Shown: piece after piece, positions 26,086 to 35,149 of the stretch
Position numbering within the stretch: the stretch's first letter is position 1
Layout: every line of letters begins with the position of its first letter
DNA from: an archaeon
GTDB lineage: Archaea; Thermoproteota; Nitrososphaeria; Nitrososphaerales; UBA183
NCBI GenBank assembly: GCA_021828185.1
Contig: JAKASI010000003.1
Coordinates: 1-64,000, forward strand
Direction: 5' to 3'
Length of the DNA stretch: 64,000 nucleotides
Position numbers and translations under genes: made by a program
The notes under the pieces: model-generated
Told to the model about the DNA's origin: nothing
Seen by the model: the letters and a program-made list of their open reading frames with translations, nothing else
Databases searched by the model: none

Positions 26086-26173
26086 TGACCTACCCCTTAC
26101 TCTGTTGGTTCATCTGCTTTGTCGGGGTTCACCTCCGGCAAAGCTGAATTAGCGCCCCTGGCGGTGCGCGCTG

Positions 26174-26998
26174 ATGGCCCTGTTGGGACGGCGGCTGGCA
26201 ATTTCAATCCCCGACACTGTCCTCGAGGAGAAGATGTCCCCAAGGGACAAAACCGCGAAGCTCGGGCTGATTGCAAGGGCCTGCGCCATCTACGGCGTAG
26301 ACGTGATTGAGGTGTTCAGGGACAGACGGGGTGGAGGAGAGGCGGAGGCGATTCGGAGGGTGCTCGAGTATCTTGAAACCCCCCAGTACCTCAGGAGGAG
26401 GCTCTTCCCATTCGACGAGACATTGAAGTTCGCCGGCGTGCTCCCACCCCTGCGGATTCCGTCGCACAAGCCTCGCGTTCCCCTCGGCAGGGTCGCCCCT
26501 GGAGAGGTAAGGGAGGGAGTGGTCAATCCCGACGGCTCAGTCGATGTCGGGCTGGACGAGGCGCCGAAGCTCTTGGACCGGGCCGAACCGGACAGGAGGG
26601 TTACCGTGAGAATCTCTTCGATCAATCCCCTTGCGGCCAGGGTCATCGGGAGAAGCGAGGTTGACGGGTATTGGGGGTACTCGGTCGAGACAAAAGGAGT
26701 GGGCGAGGTCCTCGATGACCCCCGGTTCAAGGTGAAGATCGCGACGTCAAGGCTGGGGACCCCCCTGCCGCAGGCTCTCCCCAAGCTTCGGACCCTGCTG
26801 GAGGAAGGGAGTGGGGTCAAGCTCCTGTTCGGGTCGCCTTCGCAGGGGCTCTTCGAGATGGTAGGCCGAGACCTTCATCTGAAGGTCGACCTTGTTGTGA
26901 ATCTCTTCCCAGGGCAGCAGGTCGAGACCGTGAGAACTGAAGAGGCCCTCTTTGCCGGTCTGGGGGCCATAGGCCTCGTTTCAGCCGAAAAGGCTTAA
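26174..26998 (+). CDS. SPOUT RNA methyltransferase-like protein of the L3 operon
   Basis: The 274-residue protein is the archaeal SPOUT-superfamily protein regularly found before rpl3. An N-terminal Rossmann half (RRLAISIPDTVLEEKMSPRDKTAKL, IARACAIYGVDVIEVF) is followed by an OB-like insert (PLGRVAPGEVREGVV, VGLDEAPKL) and the knot end (LLFGSPSQGLFE, DLVVNLFPGQQVETVRTEEAL). Relatives are linked to methylation of rRNA; the modified base here is unknown. A TATA-like GGCTTAAG at its end probably starts the rpl3 message. Confidence 0.88.
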   Translation: MALLGRRLAISIPDTVLEEKMSPRDKTAKLGLIARACAIYGVDVIEVFRDRRGGGEAEAIRRVLEYLETPQYLRRRLFPFDETLKFAGVLPPLRIPSHKPRVPLGRVAPGEVREGVVNPDGSVDVGLDEAPKLLDRAEPDRRVTVRISSINPLAARVIGRSEVDGYWGYSVETKGVGEVLDDPRFKVKIATSRLGTPLPQALPKLRTLLEEGSGVKLLFGSPSQGLFEMVGRDLHLKVDLVVNLFPGQQVETVRTEEALFAGLGAIGLVSAEKA

Positions 26999-27040
26999 GT
27001 GCGAACCGCAAAACGGGCCCCCGGAAAGGTCTAGCGTGAA

Positions 27041-28000
27041 TTGGGACATAGGAAGTATTCTGCGCCACGCAGAGGCAGTCTTGCATACAGTCCGAGAGGA
27101 CGCGCCAAGAGCCTCATCCCAAGGATACGGACCTGGCCGGACATAGAGGCCGAGAAGCCGACCCTGCTCGGTTTTCCAGGTTACAAGGCCGGGACAGCCC
27201 ACGTCATCACCGTGGATGACCGGGCGAAGACCCCCAACTTCGGCAAGCCTCTATTCAATCTCTCAAGCGTGCTCACTCTGCCCGATGCGCAGTTGGTGGG
27301 GCTCAGGCTGTATGGGCATGAGAATGGCCACGACCTGGCGATAGCTGACGTGAAGGCCGCAGGCCAGACGCCGGCCGACAAGCTCCCCCTGGAGCGGGCG
27401 ACCCGGGTCGCAGCCCTGGTGTCGTCAGTCCCCAGGGATGTCGGGCTCTCACAGAAGAAGCCGGTGGTCCTCGAGGTCGGAGTGTCCGGCGGGGACCTGA
27501 AGGCGCAGGCAGAGTTCGTCCTAGGCCTTCTGGGGAAGAAGGTCAAGTTCACTGACGTGTTCAAGGCCGGGATGTACGTGGACGTCCTCGGAATAACGAA
27601 GGGGAAGGGGTTCGAGGGCCCCATCACCAGGTTCGGGGTGAAGAGGAAACAGCACAAGTCAAGGAAGAGCGTGAGGGCTGTCGCGGTCATCGGGCCGTGG
27701 CACCCCGCTGCTGTGATGTACACCGTGGCCAGGGCAGGGCAGATGGGGTTCCACCAGAGGACCGAGACCGGCAAGAGGATTCTCGTCGTGGGGAACGCGT
27801 CGGCGAGCCCCGTCACTCCCCCTGGAGGGTTCGATCACTTCGGCGATGTGAAGGGAGACTACGCAGTCGTCCGGGGGTCGGTGCCAGGCCCGGCGAGAAG
27901 GTTCGTCATGGTCAGGATGAGGGTAAGAGGGATATCGAGGAGCCAGGCTCCGCCACAGGTCATCGAAGTTAGCACCATGACCAGGGGGTCCCAGAGATGA
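27041..28000 (+). CDS. rpl3: Ribosomal protein uL3
   Basis: This large-subunit protein reaches the peptidyl-transferase centre. The 319 residues open with GHRKYSAPRRGSLAYSPRGRA and include the GTAHVITVDD, TRFGVKRKQHKSRK and WHPAAVMYTVARAGQMGFHQRTE segments of archaeal L3. The start is TTG at 27041, the only reasonable codon before the conserved N-terminus. It overlaps rpl4 by four bases (ATGA). Confidence 0.96.
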   Translation: MGHRKYSAPRRGSLAYSPRGRAKSLIPRIRTWPDIEAEKPTLLGFPGYKAGTAHVITVDDRAKTPNFGKPLFNLSSVLTLPDAQLVGLRLYGHENGHDLAIADVKAAGQTPADKLPLERATRVAALVSSVPRDVGLSQKKPVVLEVGVSGGDLKAQAEFVLGLLGKKVKFTDVFKAGMYVDVLGITKGKGFEGPITRFGVKRKQHKSRKSVRAVAVIGPWHPAAVMYTVARAGQMGFHQRTETGKRILVVGNASASPVTPPGGFDHFGDVKGDYAVVRGSVPGPARRFVMVRMRVRGISRSQAPPQVIEVSTMTRGSQR

Positions 28001-28791
28001 AGGCCGAGGTGATGGGGCTGAATGGGAAGCCGTCAGGCCAGGTGGACGTCCCAGAGGTGTTCTCCACCGAGCTGAGGCCCGACCTGGTGAAACGGGTCTT
28101 CTGGCTCGTCGGGTCGCACGGGTTCCAGCCAAAGGGGAGGGACCCAATGGCAGGAGAAAGGACGACAGCGGAGACGCACAGCCCACCGACGGGAACGGGG
28201 AAGTCGAGAATCCCCAGGGTGAAGGGAGAGAGGTACTCGCGGGGAGGGCTCGCCGGCGGGGTGGCGAGCGTTGTCAAGGGGAGGCTGCCGCATCCGCCCA
28301 GGTCCGAGAAGGTCATCCATCTGGAAGTCAATAGGAAGGAGAGACGACTCGCCACAGACTCCGCCATCGCCTACACGGCCAACCTCGACGCGGTCAAAGC
28401 CCGAGGGCACAGGGTGAGCGAACCAAAGCTGCCCTTCGTCGTGGCCGACGATATCGAGACGGTGGAGAAGGCTGCGGAGCTCGTCTCGTTCCTGGAGAAG
28501 GTGGACCTCAGGGCCGAGCTGGAGAGGGTGGAAGGGCGGCCGAAGCGGAACACCGGCAAGCGTAGACTAAGGGGGAGGGTCTACAGGAGTCGCGTGGGCC
28601 CGCTTATCGTTGTAACCAACGACAGGGGGGTGGGCAGAGCAGCCGGAGGAGTCCCCGGCGTCGAGGTAACGCGGGTTCAGGACGTCAGCGTCCTCGAACT
28701 GGCTCCGGGCGGGGTCCCCGGGAGGCTCACGCTCTGGACCGAATCGGCCATGAGCGCCCTCGAGACGAGGGGAAAGGAGGTCGCGGCATAG
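27997..28791 (+). CDS. rpl4: Ribosomal protein uL4
   Basis: It lines the exit tunnel through its extended loop. The 264 residues hold the loop GRDPMAGERTTAETHSPPTG and GRLPHPPRSEKVIHLEVNRKERRLATDSAIAYTA, as in archaeal L4. The translation start overlaps the rpl3 stop (ATGA), and the rpl23 ATG follows directly after its stop. Confidence 0.96.
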   Translation: MKAEVMGLNGKPSGQVDVPEVFSTELRPDLVKRVFWLVGSHGFQPKGRDPMAGERTTAETHSPPTGTGKSRIPRVKGERYSRGGLAGGVASVVKGRLPHPPRSEKVIHLEVNRKERRLATDSAIAYTANLDAVKARGHRVSEPKLPFVVADDIETVEKAAELVSFLEKVDLRAELERVEGRPKRNTGKRRLRGRVYRSRVGPLIVVTNDRGVGRAAGGVPGVEVTRVQDVSVLELAPGGVPGRLTLWTESAMSALETRGKEVAA

Positions 28792-29058
28792 ATGAGGCTC
28801 GAGGACGCGCAGAAAATCCTGAAGAGGCCGTACGTCACGGAAAGGACGTTCGACCAGATTGAGAGGGAGAACAAGCTGTGTTTCGTGGTCGACGACAGGG
28901 TTTCGAAGACCCAGATTGCCAATGCCGTTCAGGCGCTGTATGAAGTGAAGGTGGACGCCGTCAACACGTCCCGGACCAACAGGGGGAAGAAGGCCTTCGT
29001 CAGGCTCACCGAGCCCGGAAAGGCGGCGGAGCTGGCGACCAAGCTGGGGCTGGTGTAG
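28792..29058 (+). CDS. rpl23: Ribosomal protein uL23
   Basis: This 88-residue tunnel-exit protein serves as the docking site for SRP and chaperones. ILKRPYVTERTFDQIERENKLCFVVD, then QIANAVQALYEVKVDAVNT and a Gly/Lys-rich turn (NRGKKAFVRL), are typical. It begins immediately after the rpl4 stop. Confidence 0.96.
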   Translation: MRLEDAQKILKRPYVTERTFDQIERENKLCFVVDDRVSKTQIANAVQALYEVKVDAVNTSRTNRGKKAFVRLTEPGKAAELATKLGLV

Positions 29059-29060
29059 CG

Positions 29061-29795
29061 ATGGGAAAGAGAATTCTTCAGCGGAGGCGCGGTAAGGCCG
29101 GGATCCAGTTCAGAGCCCCGAGCAAGGGGAAGGTGGCTCCGGTCAGGTATCCGAAGATGAATGGGGCGGCGACGGTCACCGCAATCCTGGACGAAAGGGG
29201 AAGGAGTGCGCCGCTCGCCCAGATCAGGCTCGAAGGCGACAGGTACACCTACCTCCCTGCGACAGCGGGGCTGACGGTCGGCCAGCAGGTTTCCCTGGGG
29301 CCGACTGCTCAGGTGGCCGGAGGAAACGTCCTTCCTCTCTCGGGGATCCCCGAAGGGACGAGGATAAGCAACATCGAGCTGAGGCCTGGCGACGGCGGAA
29401 GGCTTGTGAGGGCATCGGGGACGTCTGCAGTCCTCTTCTCCAAGGCGGGGGGGAGGGTCATCCTGAAGCTCCCCTCGGGAAAGAACATACTCGTGAGCGA
29501 TAGGTGCCGGGCGACGGTGGGAGAGGTGGCTGGCGGAGGCCGGAGGGAGAAGCCGTTCCTCACAGCCGGTGCGAGGCATCACGCCATGAGGGCTGCAGGG
29601 AGGGTCTACCCGCGGATGAGAGGAATCGCCATGGCGGTGGTTTACCATCCGTTCGGAGGCGGGAGGCACCAGCACCCGGGCAAGTCGACCAGTACGTCGC
29701 GCAACGCCCCTCCCGGGAGGAAGGTAGGGTTAATAGCGCCGAGGAAGACTGGAAGAAAGAGATTGGCAAGAGCCAGCGCGGAGGTCTCGAAGTAG
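29061..29795 (+). CDS. rpl2: Ribosomal protein uL2
   Basis: It bridges subunits near the peptidyl-transferase centre. The 244 residues include MGKRILQRRRGKAGIQFRAPSKGK, GGRVILKLPSGKNILVS and the highly conserved C-terminal RGIAMAVVYHPFGGGRHQHPGKSTS with the key His. It starts two bases after rpl23 and is contiguous with rps19. Confidence 0.97.
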   Translation: MGKRILQRRRGKAGIQFRAPSKGKVAPVRYPKMNGAATVTAILDERGRSAPLAQIRLEGDRYTYLPATAGLTVGQQVSLGPTAQVAGGNVLPLSGIPEGTRISNIELRPGDGGRLVRASGTSAVLFSKAGGRVILKLPSGKNILVSDRCRATVGEVAGGGRREKPFLTAGARHHAMRAAGRVYPRMRGIAMAVVYHPFGGGRHQHPGKSTSTSRNAPPGRKVGLIAPRKTGRKRLARASAEVSK

Positions 29796-30191
29796 ATGCC
29801 GAAGGAGTTCAGGTACCGGGGGAAGACCCTGGAAGAGCTGAACGCCATGTCCACGGAGGCGCTTCTAGAGTTGCTTCCGTCTAGGGCCAGACGTTCTCTG
29901 AACCGGGGGGTATCGGAGGAAAAGCGGAAGCTGCTGGAAGACGCCAGGGCGAAGAAAGAGGGCAAGCTCGAGGGGGAGATCAAGACGCACGCCAGGGACA
30001 TGATCGTCCTCCCCACGATGGTGGGGCTGACAATCGCGGTCCACAACGGCAGGGAGTTCGTCAACCTGGAAGTCAAGCCCGAGATGATCGGAAGGTATCT
30101 CGGCGAGTATGTCATTACGAACAAGAAGGTCGTGCACGGCACTCCCGGAATCGGGGCGAGCCGTTCGAGCCTCTATGTCCCGCTGAAGTAG
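29796..30191 (+). CDS. rps19: Ribosomal protein uS19
   Basis: It binds 16S rRNA in the small-subunit head. The 131 residues end with the conserved block [24 protein letters not shown], then [17 protein letters not shown]. The start follows the rpl2 stop directly. The operon stops here: the next gene is convergent, and rpl22/rps3, which usually follow, are absent from the window. Confidence 0.96.
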   Translation: MPKEFRYRGKTLEELNAMSTEALLELLPSRARRSLNRGVSEEKRKLLEDARAKKEGKLEGEIKTHARDMIVLPTMVGLTIAVHNGREFVNLEVKPEMIGRYLGEYVITNKKVVHGTPGIGASRSSLYVPLK

Positions 30192-30192
30192 G

Positions 30193-31764
30193 CTAGACCA
30201 CCGTGGTCTGAGACTGGTCCCTGACGAAGTTGAGCAGGTAGAACGGGCTCCCAACCCCTCTCCCTGTGACCCCGCTCGCCTTCCAGCCGGTGAATGACTG
30301 CGCTCCCGGCCAGGCGCCGGTGGTTGACCCCCCGCTCCTGTTCGCGTAGGCGACCCCGAACTGGATGCCGTCGAAGAAGGTTTTCACGTCTTTCTTGTTC
30401 CTGGCGAAGATGCCTGCGGTGAGGCCGTAGTCGGTCGAGTTCGCCTTTGCAACCGCCTCCCTGACCGAGCTTGCTTCGTTCACGACGACGAATGGGATGA
30501 AGAGTTCCTCCTTGACCAGGCGGCTGTCCTCGGGGAGGTCGGCGACGACGGTCGGAGAGACGTAGTACCCTTTCGCGCCACCAGCGGGGACTTCCCCCCC
30601 GGCGATGATCTTCGCCCCTGACTTCTTGGCCTCGTCTACTGCCTCCCTGAACTTGTTGACCGCCTTCTCGTCGATGACCGGCCCCATGAAAACGTCTTTC
30701 TCCCGCGGGTCGCCCACCCTGATCTTCTCGACCCTCGACGTCAGGGTCGACAGGAACTTCTCCTTCGCTCCCTTCTCGACGTAGACCCGCGAAGTGGCGC
30801 TGCACTTCTGGCCGCCGTAGCCGAACGCGGCGCGCACAGTTCCTTCTACTGCCTTGCTGATGTCTGCGCTGGCGGCGACGATCGTGGGGTTCTTGCTCCC
30901 CATTTCCAGCAGGATCGGCTTCGGGTACGGCTGCTCGGTGTGGAACCGCCTGAACAGGCGCATGCCGACGTCCTTGGAGCCGGTGAACGCTATGCCTGCC
31001 ACGTCGGGGTTGGAGACAAACTCGTCCTCGAAGTTGGACCCGGGACCGGTGACGAAGTTGACGGCGCCCGCCGGCACCCCGGCGTCTCTGTAGAGCTGAT
31101 AGAGCATCAGTCCTGTCAGCGGCGCCTGGCTTGTCGGCTTCAGTATCACTGTGTTCCCCGTGATTAGCGCCCCCATCGCCATGCCGTTGGCTAGCATGAA
31201 GGGGAAGTTGAACGGGGAGATGACCGGCCAGACGCCATGCGGCTTGCAGACGGTCTGGGCCCGTTCTCCCGGGCCCCCCTTGCCCATCTTCATGGTGTAT
31301 CCCTTCTCCCTCCGCATTACCCCCGCGTAATATCTCACCGCGTCGATCGCCTCCCAGCATTCAGCCAGGGCTTCGAGCCTGTTCTTCCCGACCTCGTATG
31401 TGATCGCCGCGGAGATATCGAACTTCCTCTCGTCGATGAGCCTGGCGTAGCGTTCCATGATACGGACCCGCCGTTGCCATGGAGTCGCGCTCCAAGATTC
31501 GAAGCTCTTGCGCGCTGCTTCGATAGCCTGCCGAGCGTGGTCCCTCGTGCCCACAGGGAACCTTGACACCACGATGGCGGTGTCGATGGGGCTCCTGCTT
31601 TCGAACTCCCCTGCGTCCGACCTCACCTCTTCGCTTCCGATGTGCATCGGATAGCTCGCCCCCAGCTTCGCCGAAAGTCTCTTCAGCGCCGCTTCGAACC
31701 TGGGGTGGAGGCTCTCGTCTGCGGCCATTGTGACATAAGTAATCTTGGCTGGCTTCTTGGGCAT
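30193..31764 (-). CDS. Aldehyde dehydrogenase, probable 1-pyrroline-5-carboxylate dehydrogenase
   Basis: The 523-residue ALDH carries catalytic Cys in GYGGQKCSATSR and general-base Glu in LLEMGSKNP. VCKPHGVWPVISPFNFPFMLANGMA and the tail WPGAQSFTGWKASGVTGRG...FYLLNFVRDQSQT match the P5C-dehydrogenase branch, which oxidises glutamate semialdehyde to glutamate with NAD. A neighbouring hut pathway also makes glutamate. No proline dehydrogenase is nearby, so another aldehyde substrate is possible. Confidence 0.82.
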   Translation of the reverse strand: MPKKPAKITYVTMAADESLHPRFEAALKRLSAKLGASYPMHIGSEEVRSDAGEFESRSPIDTAIVVSRFPVGTRDHARQAIEAARKSFESWSATPWQRRVRIMERYARLIDERKFDISAAITYEVGKNRLEALAECWEAIDAVRYYAGVMRREKGYTMKMGKGGPGERAQTVCKPHGVWPVISPFNFPFMLANGMAMGALITGNTVILKPTSQAPLTGLMLYQLYRDAGVPAGAVNFVTGPGSNFEDEFVSNPDVAGIAFTGSKDVGMRLFRRFHTEQPYPKPILLEMGSKNPTIVAASADISKAVEGTVRAAFGYGGQKCSATSRVYVEKGAKEKFLSTLTSRVEKIRVGDPREKDVFMGPVIDEKAVNKFREAVDEAKKSGAKIIAGGEVPAGGAKGYYVSPTVVADLPEDSRLVKEELFIPFVVVNEASSVREAVAKANSTDYGLTAGIFARNKKDVKTFFDGIQFGVAYANRSGGSTTGAWPGAQSFTGWKASGVTGRGVGSPFYLLNFVRDQSQTTVV

Positions 31765-31803
31765 GTTCCCCGCCGCCCTCTTTCCACGCTAAAACGTTGT
31801 CGC

Positions 31804-32442
31804 CTAATTCGAGGTCACGAGATGCTGATGCGACAACGACAAGCCTGTCACTGCCCCGTACTCCTTCGCCACCTTCGCTTTGACTTCGGCGAATGGGAGC
31901 TCCCGTCCGGCAATCTTCTGCATCGAAGTCATGGCGGCGGGGTCCAAACCGCAAGGGCGAATCAGACCAAAGTAGGAGAGGTCGGTGTTGACGTTCAGCG
32001 CGAAGCCGTGGTATGTGACCCAGTCGGTGACGGCGACCCCGATGGAGGCGAGCTTCTTCCCTTTCACCCAGATCCCCGGGTGCCCGTCGAGCCGCTCCCC
32101 TTCGATCCCGAAGGCGCGGACGGCTCTGATGATGGCCTCTTCGATGTTGCGGACGTGACGGCGGACGTCGTGGTCCGCTAGTAGGACTATGGGGTATCCC
32201 ACCAGCTGGCCGGGGCCGTGGTACGTGGCGTCCCCTCCCCGTTCGACCTGGAAGACCGGGATGCTCTGGGGGTTGAAGTTGGCCGGGGTCGTCTTCCTTC
32301 CCAGGGTGATTACGTGGTCGTGCTCCACAAGAATCAGGGTGTCTGGGATCTCTCCCCTGGCCCGCTTCGAGGCGAGTTCACGCTGAAGTTCCAGGGCCCC
32401 GCCGTATTCCATCCTGCCGAAGTCGAGGAGGTAGCCGTTCAT
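31804..32442 (-). CDS. lipB: Lipoyl(octanoyl) transferase
   Basis: It moves an octanoyl group onto the lipoyl domain of E2. The 212 residues contain the cofactor-transferase motifs RGGDATYHGPGQLVGYPI, KLASIGVAV (active Lys) and LIRPCGLDPAAMTSM (acyl-carrying Cys). It is the last gene of the lipoate operon and overlaps E3 by four bases. Archaea generally lack the acyl carrier protein that supplies octanoate in bacteria, so the donor is an open question. Confidence 0.93.
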   Translation of the reverse strand: MNGYLLDFGRMEYGGALELQRELASKRARGEIPDTLILVEHDHVITLGRKTTPANFNPQSIPVFQVERGGDATYHGPGQLVGYPIVLLADHDVRRHVRNIEEAIIRAVRAFGIEGERLDGHPGIWVKGKKLASIGVAVTDWVTYHGFALNVNTDLSYFGLIRPCGLDPAAMTSMQKIAGRELPFAEVKAKVAKEYGAVTGLSLSHQHLVTSN

Positions 32443-33836
32443 GTCTTCAGCTGGTGTATCGGGCGCCCCGAAGCCGACTCGGCAGCCTCCATGATCGCCT
32501 CTGGTAGGGTCGGGTGAGGGTGAATGGTCATCGCGATATCCTCGACCGTCGCCCCCATCTCGATGGCGAGGGCGACTTCGCTGATGAGGTTCGAGGCCTC
32601 CGGTCCGACGATCTGGACCCCGAGGACCACCCCGTCTTCCTCGTTGGATACGATTTTGACGAACCCTTCGGGGTCGCCGGTCGAAAGCGCCCGTCCGAGG
32701 GCCGCGAATTGGAACCTGCTCCGTTTCACTTTATACCCTGCTTCGGCTGCCTTGGCTTCGGTCAACCCGACGCTGGCCACCTCAGGATCGCAGAAGACCG
32801 CATCGGGGATGACCTTCCAGTCGGCGGCGGACGGCAAGCCCGCGATGCATTCGGCTGCGACGATGCCCTCCTTGGCAGCCTTGTGCTCCAGGAGAGGCGG
32901 GCCCCTCACGTCCCCTATGGCGTAGACTCCCCGGACGCCGGTCTGCATCTTCTCATTTGTCACCACATACCCCCGCTGATCTGTCTGGACGCCAAGCATG
33001 CTCAGGTTCATCTTCTCCGTGCGCGGCCTGCGTCCGACGCTAACAAGCACCTTGTCGACCACGACCGTTACCTTCCCTTCGGGTGTCTCCACCTCGACCT
33101 CTGCTTCTGACCCATTCTTGGTGAGCTTGGCGACTTTTGACTTCAGGTAGACCTTCGCCCCCCTCCCTTCGAGCTTCCTGTGCACGACCCGCACCGCCTC
33201 AGGGTCGGCACCGGGGAGGAGCTGGTCCATTATCTCCACCACTGTGATGGCGCTCCCGAGCTTCTGGAACATGGACGCGAACTCGAGACCTATTGCCCCC
33301 CCTCCCACGATCAGGAGCCGCCTAGGAGCGGCCGTCATGTCGAGCCCTTCCCTGGAACCAATCACCAGGCCTCCGTCGAACTCGAGACCGGGGAGGCTGG
33401 AGGACCTCGTCCCTGTCGCGATGACCAGGTTCTTGAAAGAGACCTCCTCCCTCCCATTTTTCGTCGTCACGACTATCCTGTCTTTCGAGACCACCTCCGC
33501 CTCGCCGAAGATCACGGTTGCATGGTAGCTGCGGAGGAGGAACTCGATTCCGCCCACCAGCTTGCCTATGACCTCCGACTTCCACTTCTGCATCTGCGCG
33601 AAATCGACCCGAACCCCCGATGACTGGACGCCGTACTTCTCAGCCTCCTTCACCTTGTCGACCAGGTTAGCCACCGTGATGAGAGACTTCGAAGGGATAC
33701 ACCCGTAGTTGACGCACTCGCCGCCGAGCCTGTCGGCCTCTATCACCACTGTCTTCAGTCCGAGTTGGGCCGCCCTGATCCCGCAGACGTAGCCGCCGGG
33801 GCCTCCGCCGACGATGGCCACATCTGCCTCAATCAA
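32439..33836 (-). CDS. lpdA: Dihydrolipoamide dehydrogenase (E3)
   Basis: This 465-residue flavoprotein reoxidises dihydrolipoamide, passing electrons to NAD. FAD motif VGGGPGGYVCGIRAAQLG is at the N-terminus, redox pair C41/C46 in GGECVNYGCIPSK, NAD motif IVGGGAIGLEFASMFQKLG, and C-terminal catalytic MTIHPHPTLPEAI with the His-Glu pair. It lies between E2 and lipB in the operon. Confidence 0.96.
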   Translation of the reverse strand: MIEADVAIVGGGPGGYVCGIRAAQLGLKTVVIEADRLGGECVNYGCIPSKSLITVANLVDKVKEAEKYGVQSSGVRVDFAQMQKWKSEVIGKLVGGIEFLLRSYHATVIFGEAEVVSKDRIVVTTKNGREEVSFKNLVIATGTRSSSLPGLEFDGGLVIGSREGLDMTAAPRRLLIVGGGAIGLEFASMFQKLGSAITVVEIMDQLLPGADPEAVRVVHRKLEGRGAKVYLKSKVAKLTKNGSEAEVEVETPEGKVTVVVDKVLVSVGRRPRTEKMNLSMLGVQTDQRGYVVTNEKMQTGVRGVYAIGDVRGPPLLEHKAAKEGIVAAECIAGLPSAADWKVIPDAVFCDPEVASVGLTEAKAAEAGYKVKRSRFQFAALGRALSTGDPEGFVKIVSNEEDGVVLGVQIVGPEASNLISEVALAIEMGATVEDIAMTIHPHPTLPEAIMEAAESASGRPIHQLKT

Positions 33837-33888
33837 GATTGATCCTGGAGCCTCGCGAAGGCCTTATCGGCTTAAACCTTCCTGACGG

Positions 33889-35103
33889 TCAGAGGACTTC
33901 GGCGAGGAGCTTCTTGGTGTCCTGGATGGTCTCTACGATGCGGCTGGTGAAACGGGCGGCATAGGCCCCGTCAATGACCCTGTGATCGAATGACAGAGAC
34001 AGGTAAGTGGTGTCACGGATCTCGATCTTGTCGTCCCGGACGACGGGGCGCTTGGCGATCTTGTGAAGGCCGAGGATCGCGACCTCTGGGATGTTTATGA
34101 TTGGGGTGGCGAAAAGTCCTCCGATGGCCCCGACGTTCGTGATCGTGAAAGTGGACCCATGGACGTCATCCAGGGAAAGCTGGCCCCCCCTGGCCTTCGA
34201 TGAGAGCTTCTCGATTTCCCCTGCCAGCTCGAAGATGTCCTTCCTGTCCACGTCCTTCACCACCGGGACCACGAGCCCCTGTTCGGTGTCTGTGGCTATT
34301 CCTATGTTGTAGTACTTCTTCAGGATGATGCTCCCACCCTGTTCGTCCAGCGCCGCGTTGACGTAGGGGAACTCCTTCAGAGCCGGGACGAGCGCCTTGA
34401 TGATGAACGGCAGGTAGGTCAGATGGACCCCTCTCTTCTCGGCGCTCCCCTTGAGCGCCTCCCGGAGCAGCACGAGTTCGGTCACGTCCGCCTCGTCGAC
34501 ATGGGTGACCTGGGCGGTGGTCCGGAGCGACTTCGCCATCCTGTCAGATATCGTTCTTCTCAGCCCTCTGAGTGGGACGACCTCCTCCTTCAGGCTCCTG
34601 GCCGTAGAGACAGCCGGCGCAGTCTGGACCGTCACCGTGGATTGACCGGACCTCGAAGCAGAACGCCTCACGTCGTCGTCGGTGATCCTTCCTGCCGGCC
34701 CTGATCCACTGACTGATGTGATGTTGACTCCGAGTTCCCGGGCGAGTCTGCGGGTCGCGGGGGTTGCGAGCACGCCCTGTGCCGGAGGCGAGACATGAAC
34801 CTGTGCGGGAGCAGCAGCCATGGCGGGTCTCGGCGCAGGGGAGACAGATGCAGGAGGAGGCGTGCTGCTTCCCCCTTCGTCAATCGTCATGATGGTCTGT
34901 CCAACCTTGGCAACGTCCCCCTCTTTGACGAGAATCTTCGTGACCCTGCCGGTCCTGGGCGACGGGATCTGGACGTTCACCTTATCGGTCATGACCTCCA
35001 CTATTGGCTGGTCTTCTTTGACCTGGTCCCCTTCCTTGGTCATCCACTTGATGACCTCCCCTTCGGTGATCCCTTCTCCAAGATCTGGGAGCTTGAACTC
35101 CAT
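33889..35103 (-). CDS. 2-oxoacid dehydrogenase E2 acyltransferase
   Basis: This core subunit of a pyruvate or branched-chain 2-oxoacid dehydrogenase complex has a lipoyl domain (about residues 1-80, lipoylated Lys in MTDKVNVQIPSP), a Pro/Ala linker, a peripheral subunit-binding domain (about 115-150, ATPATRRLARELGVNI) and a catalytic domain ending in LSFDHRVIDGAYAARF with active His and Asp. I choose the ATG at 35103 (404 residues) because MEFKLPDLGEG is the family start. An upstream frame to 35163 would overlap E1. Confidence 0.93.
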   Translation of the reverse strand: MEFKLPDLGEGITEGEVIKWMTKEGDQVKEDQPIVEVMTDKVNVQIPSPRTGRVTKILVKEGDVAKVGQTIMTIDEGGSSTPPPASVSPAPRPAMAAAPAQVHVSPPAQGVLATPATRRLARELGVNITSVSGSGPAGRITDDDVRRSASRSGQSTVTVQTAPAVSTARSLKEEVVPLRGLRRTISDRMAKSLRTTAQVTHVDEADVTELVLLREALKGSAEKRGVHLTYLPFIIKALVPALKEFPYVNAALDEQGGSIILKKYYNIGIATDTEQGLVVPVVKDVDRKDIFELAGEIEKLSSKARGGQLSLDDVHGSTFTITNVGAIGGLFATPIINIPEVAILGLHKIAKRPVVRDDKIEIRDTTYLSLSFDHRVIDGAYAARFTSRIVETIQDTKKLLAEVL

Positions 35104-35149
35104 TGCTGTTTGGGCGAGCGGACGGGAGGTTAAAAACTCTGGCTGACTC

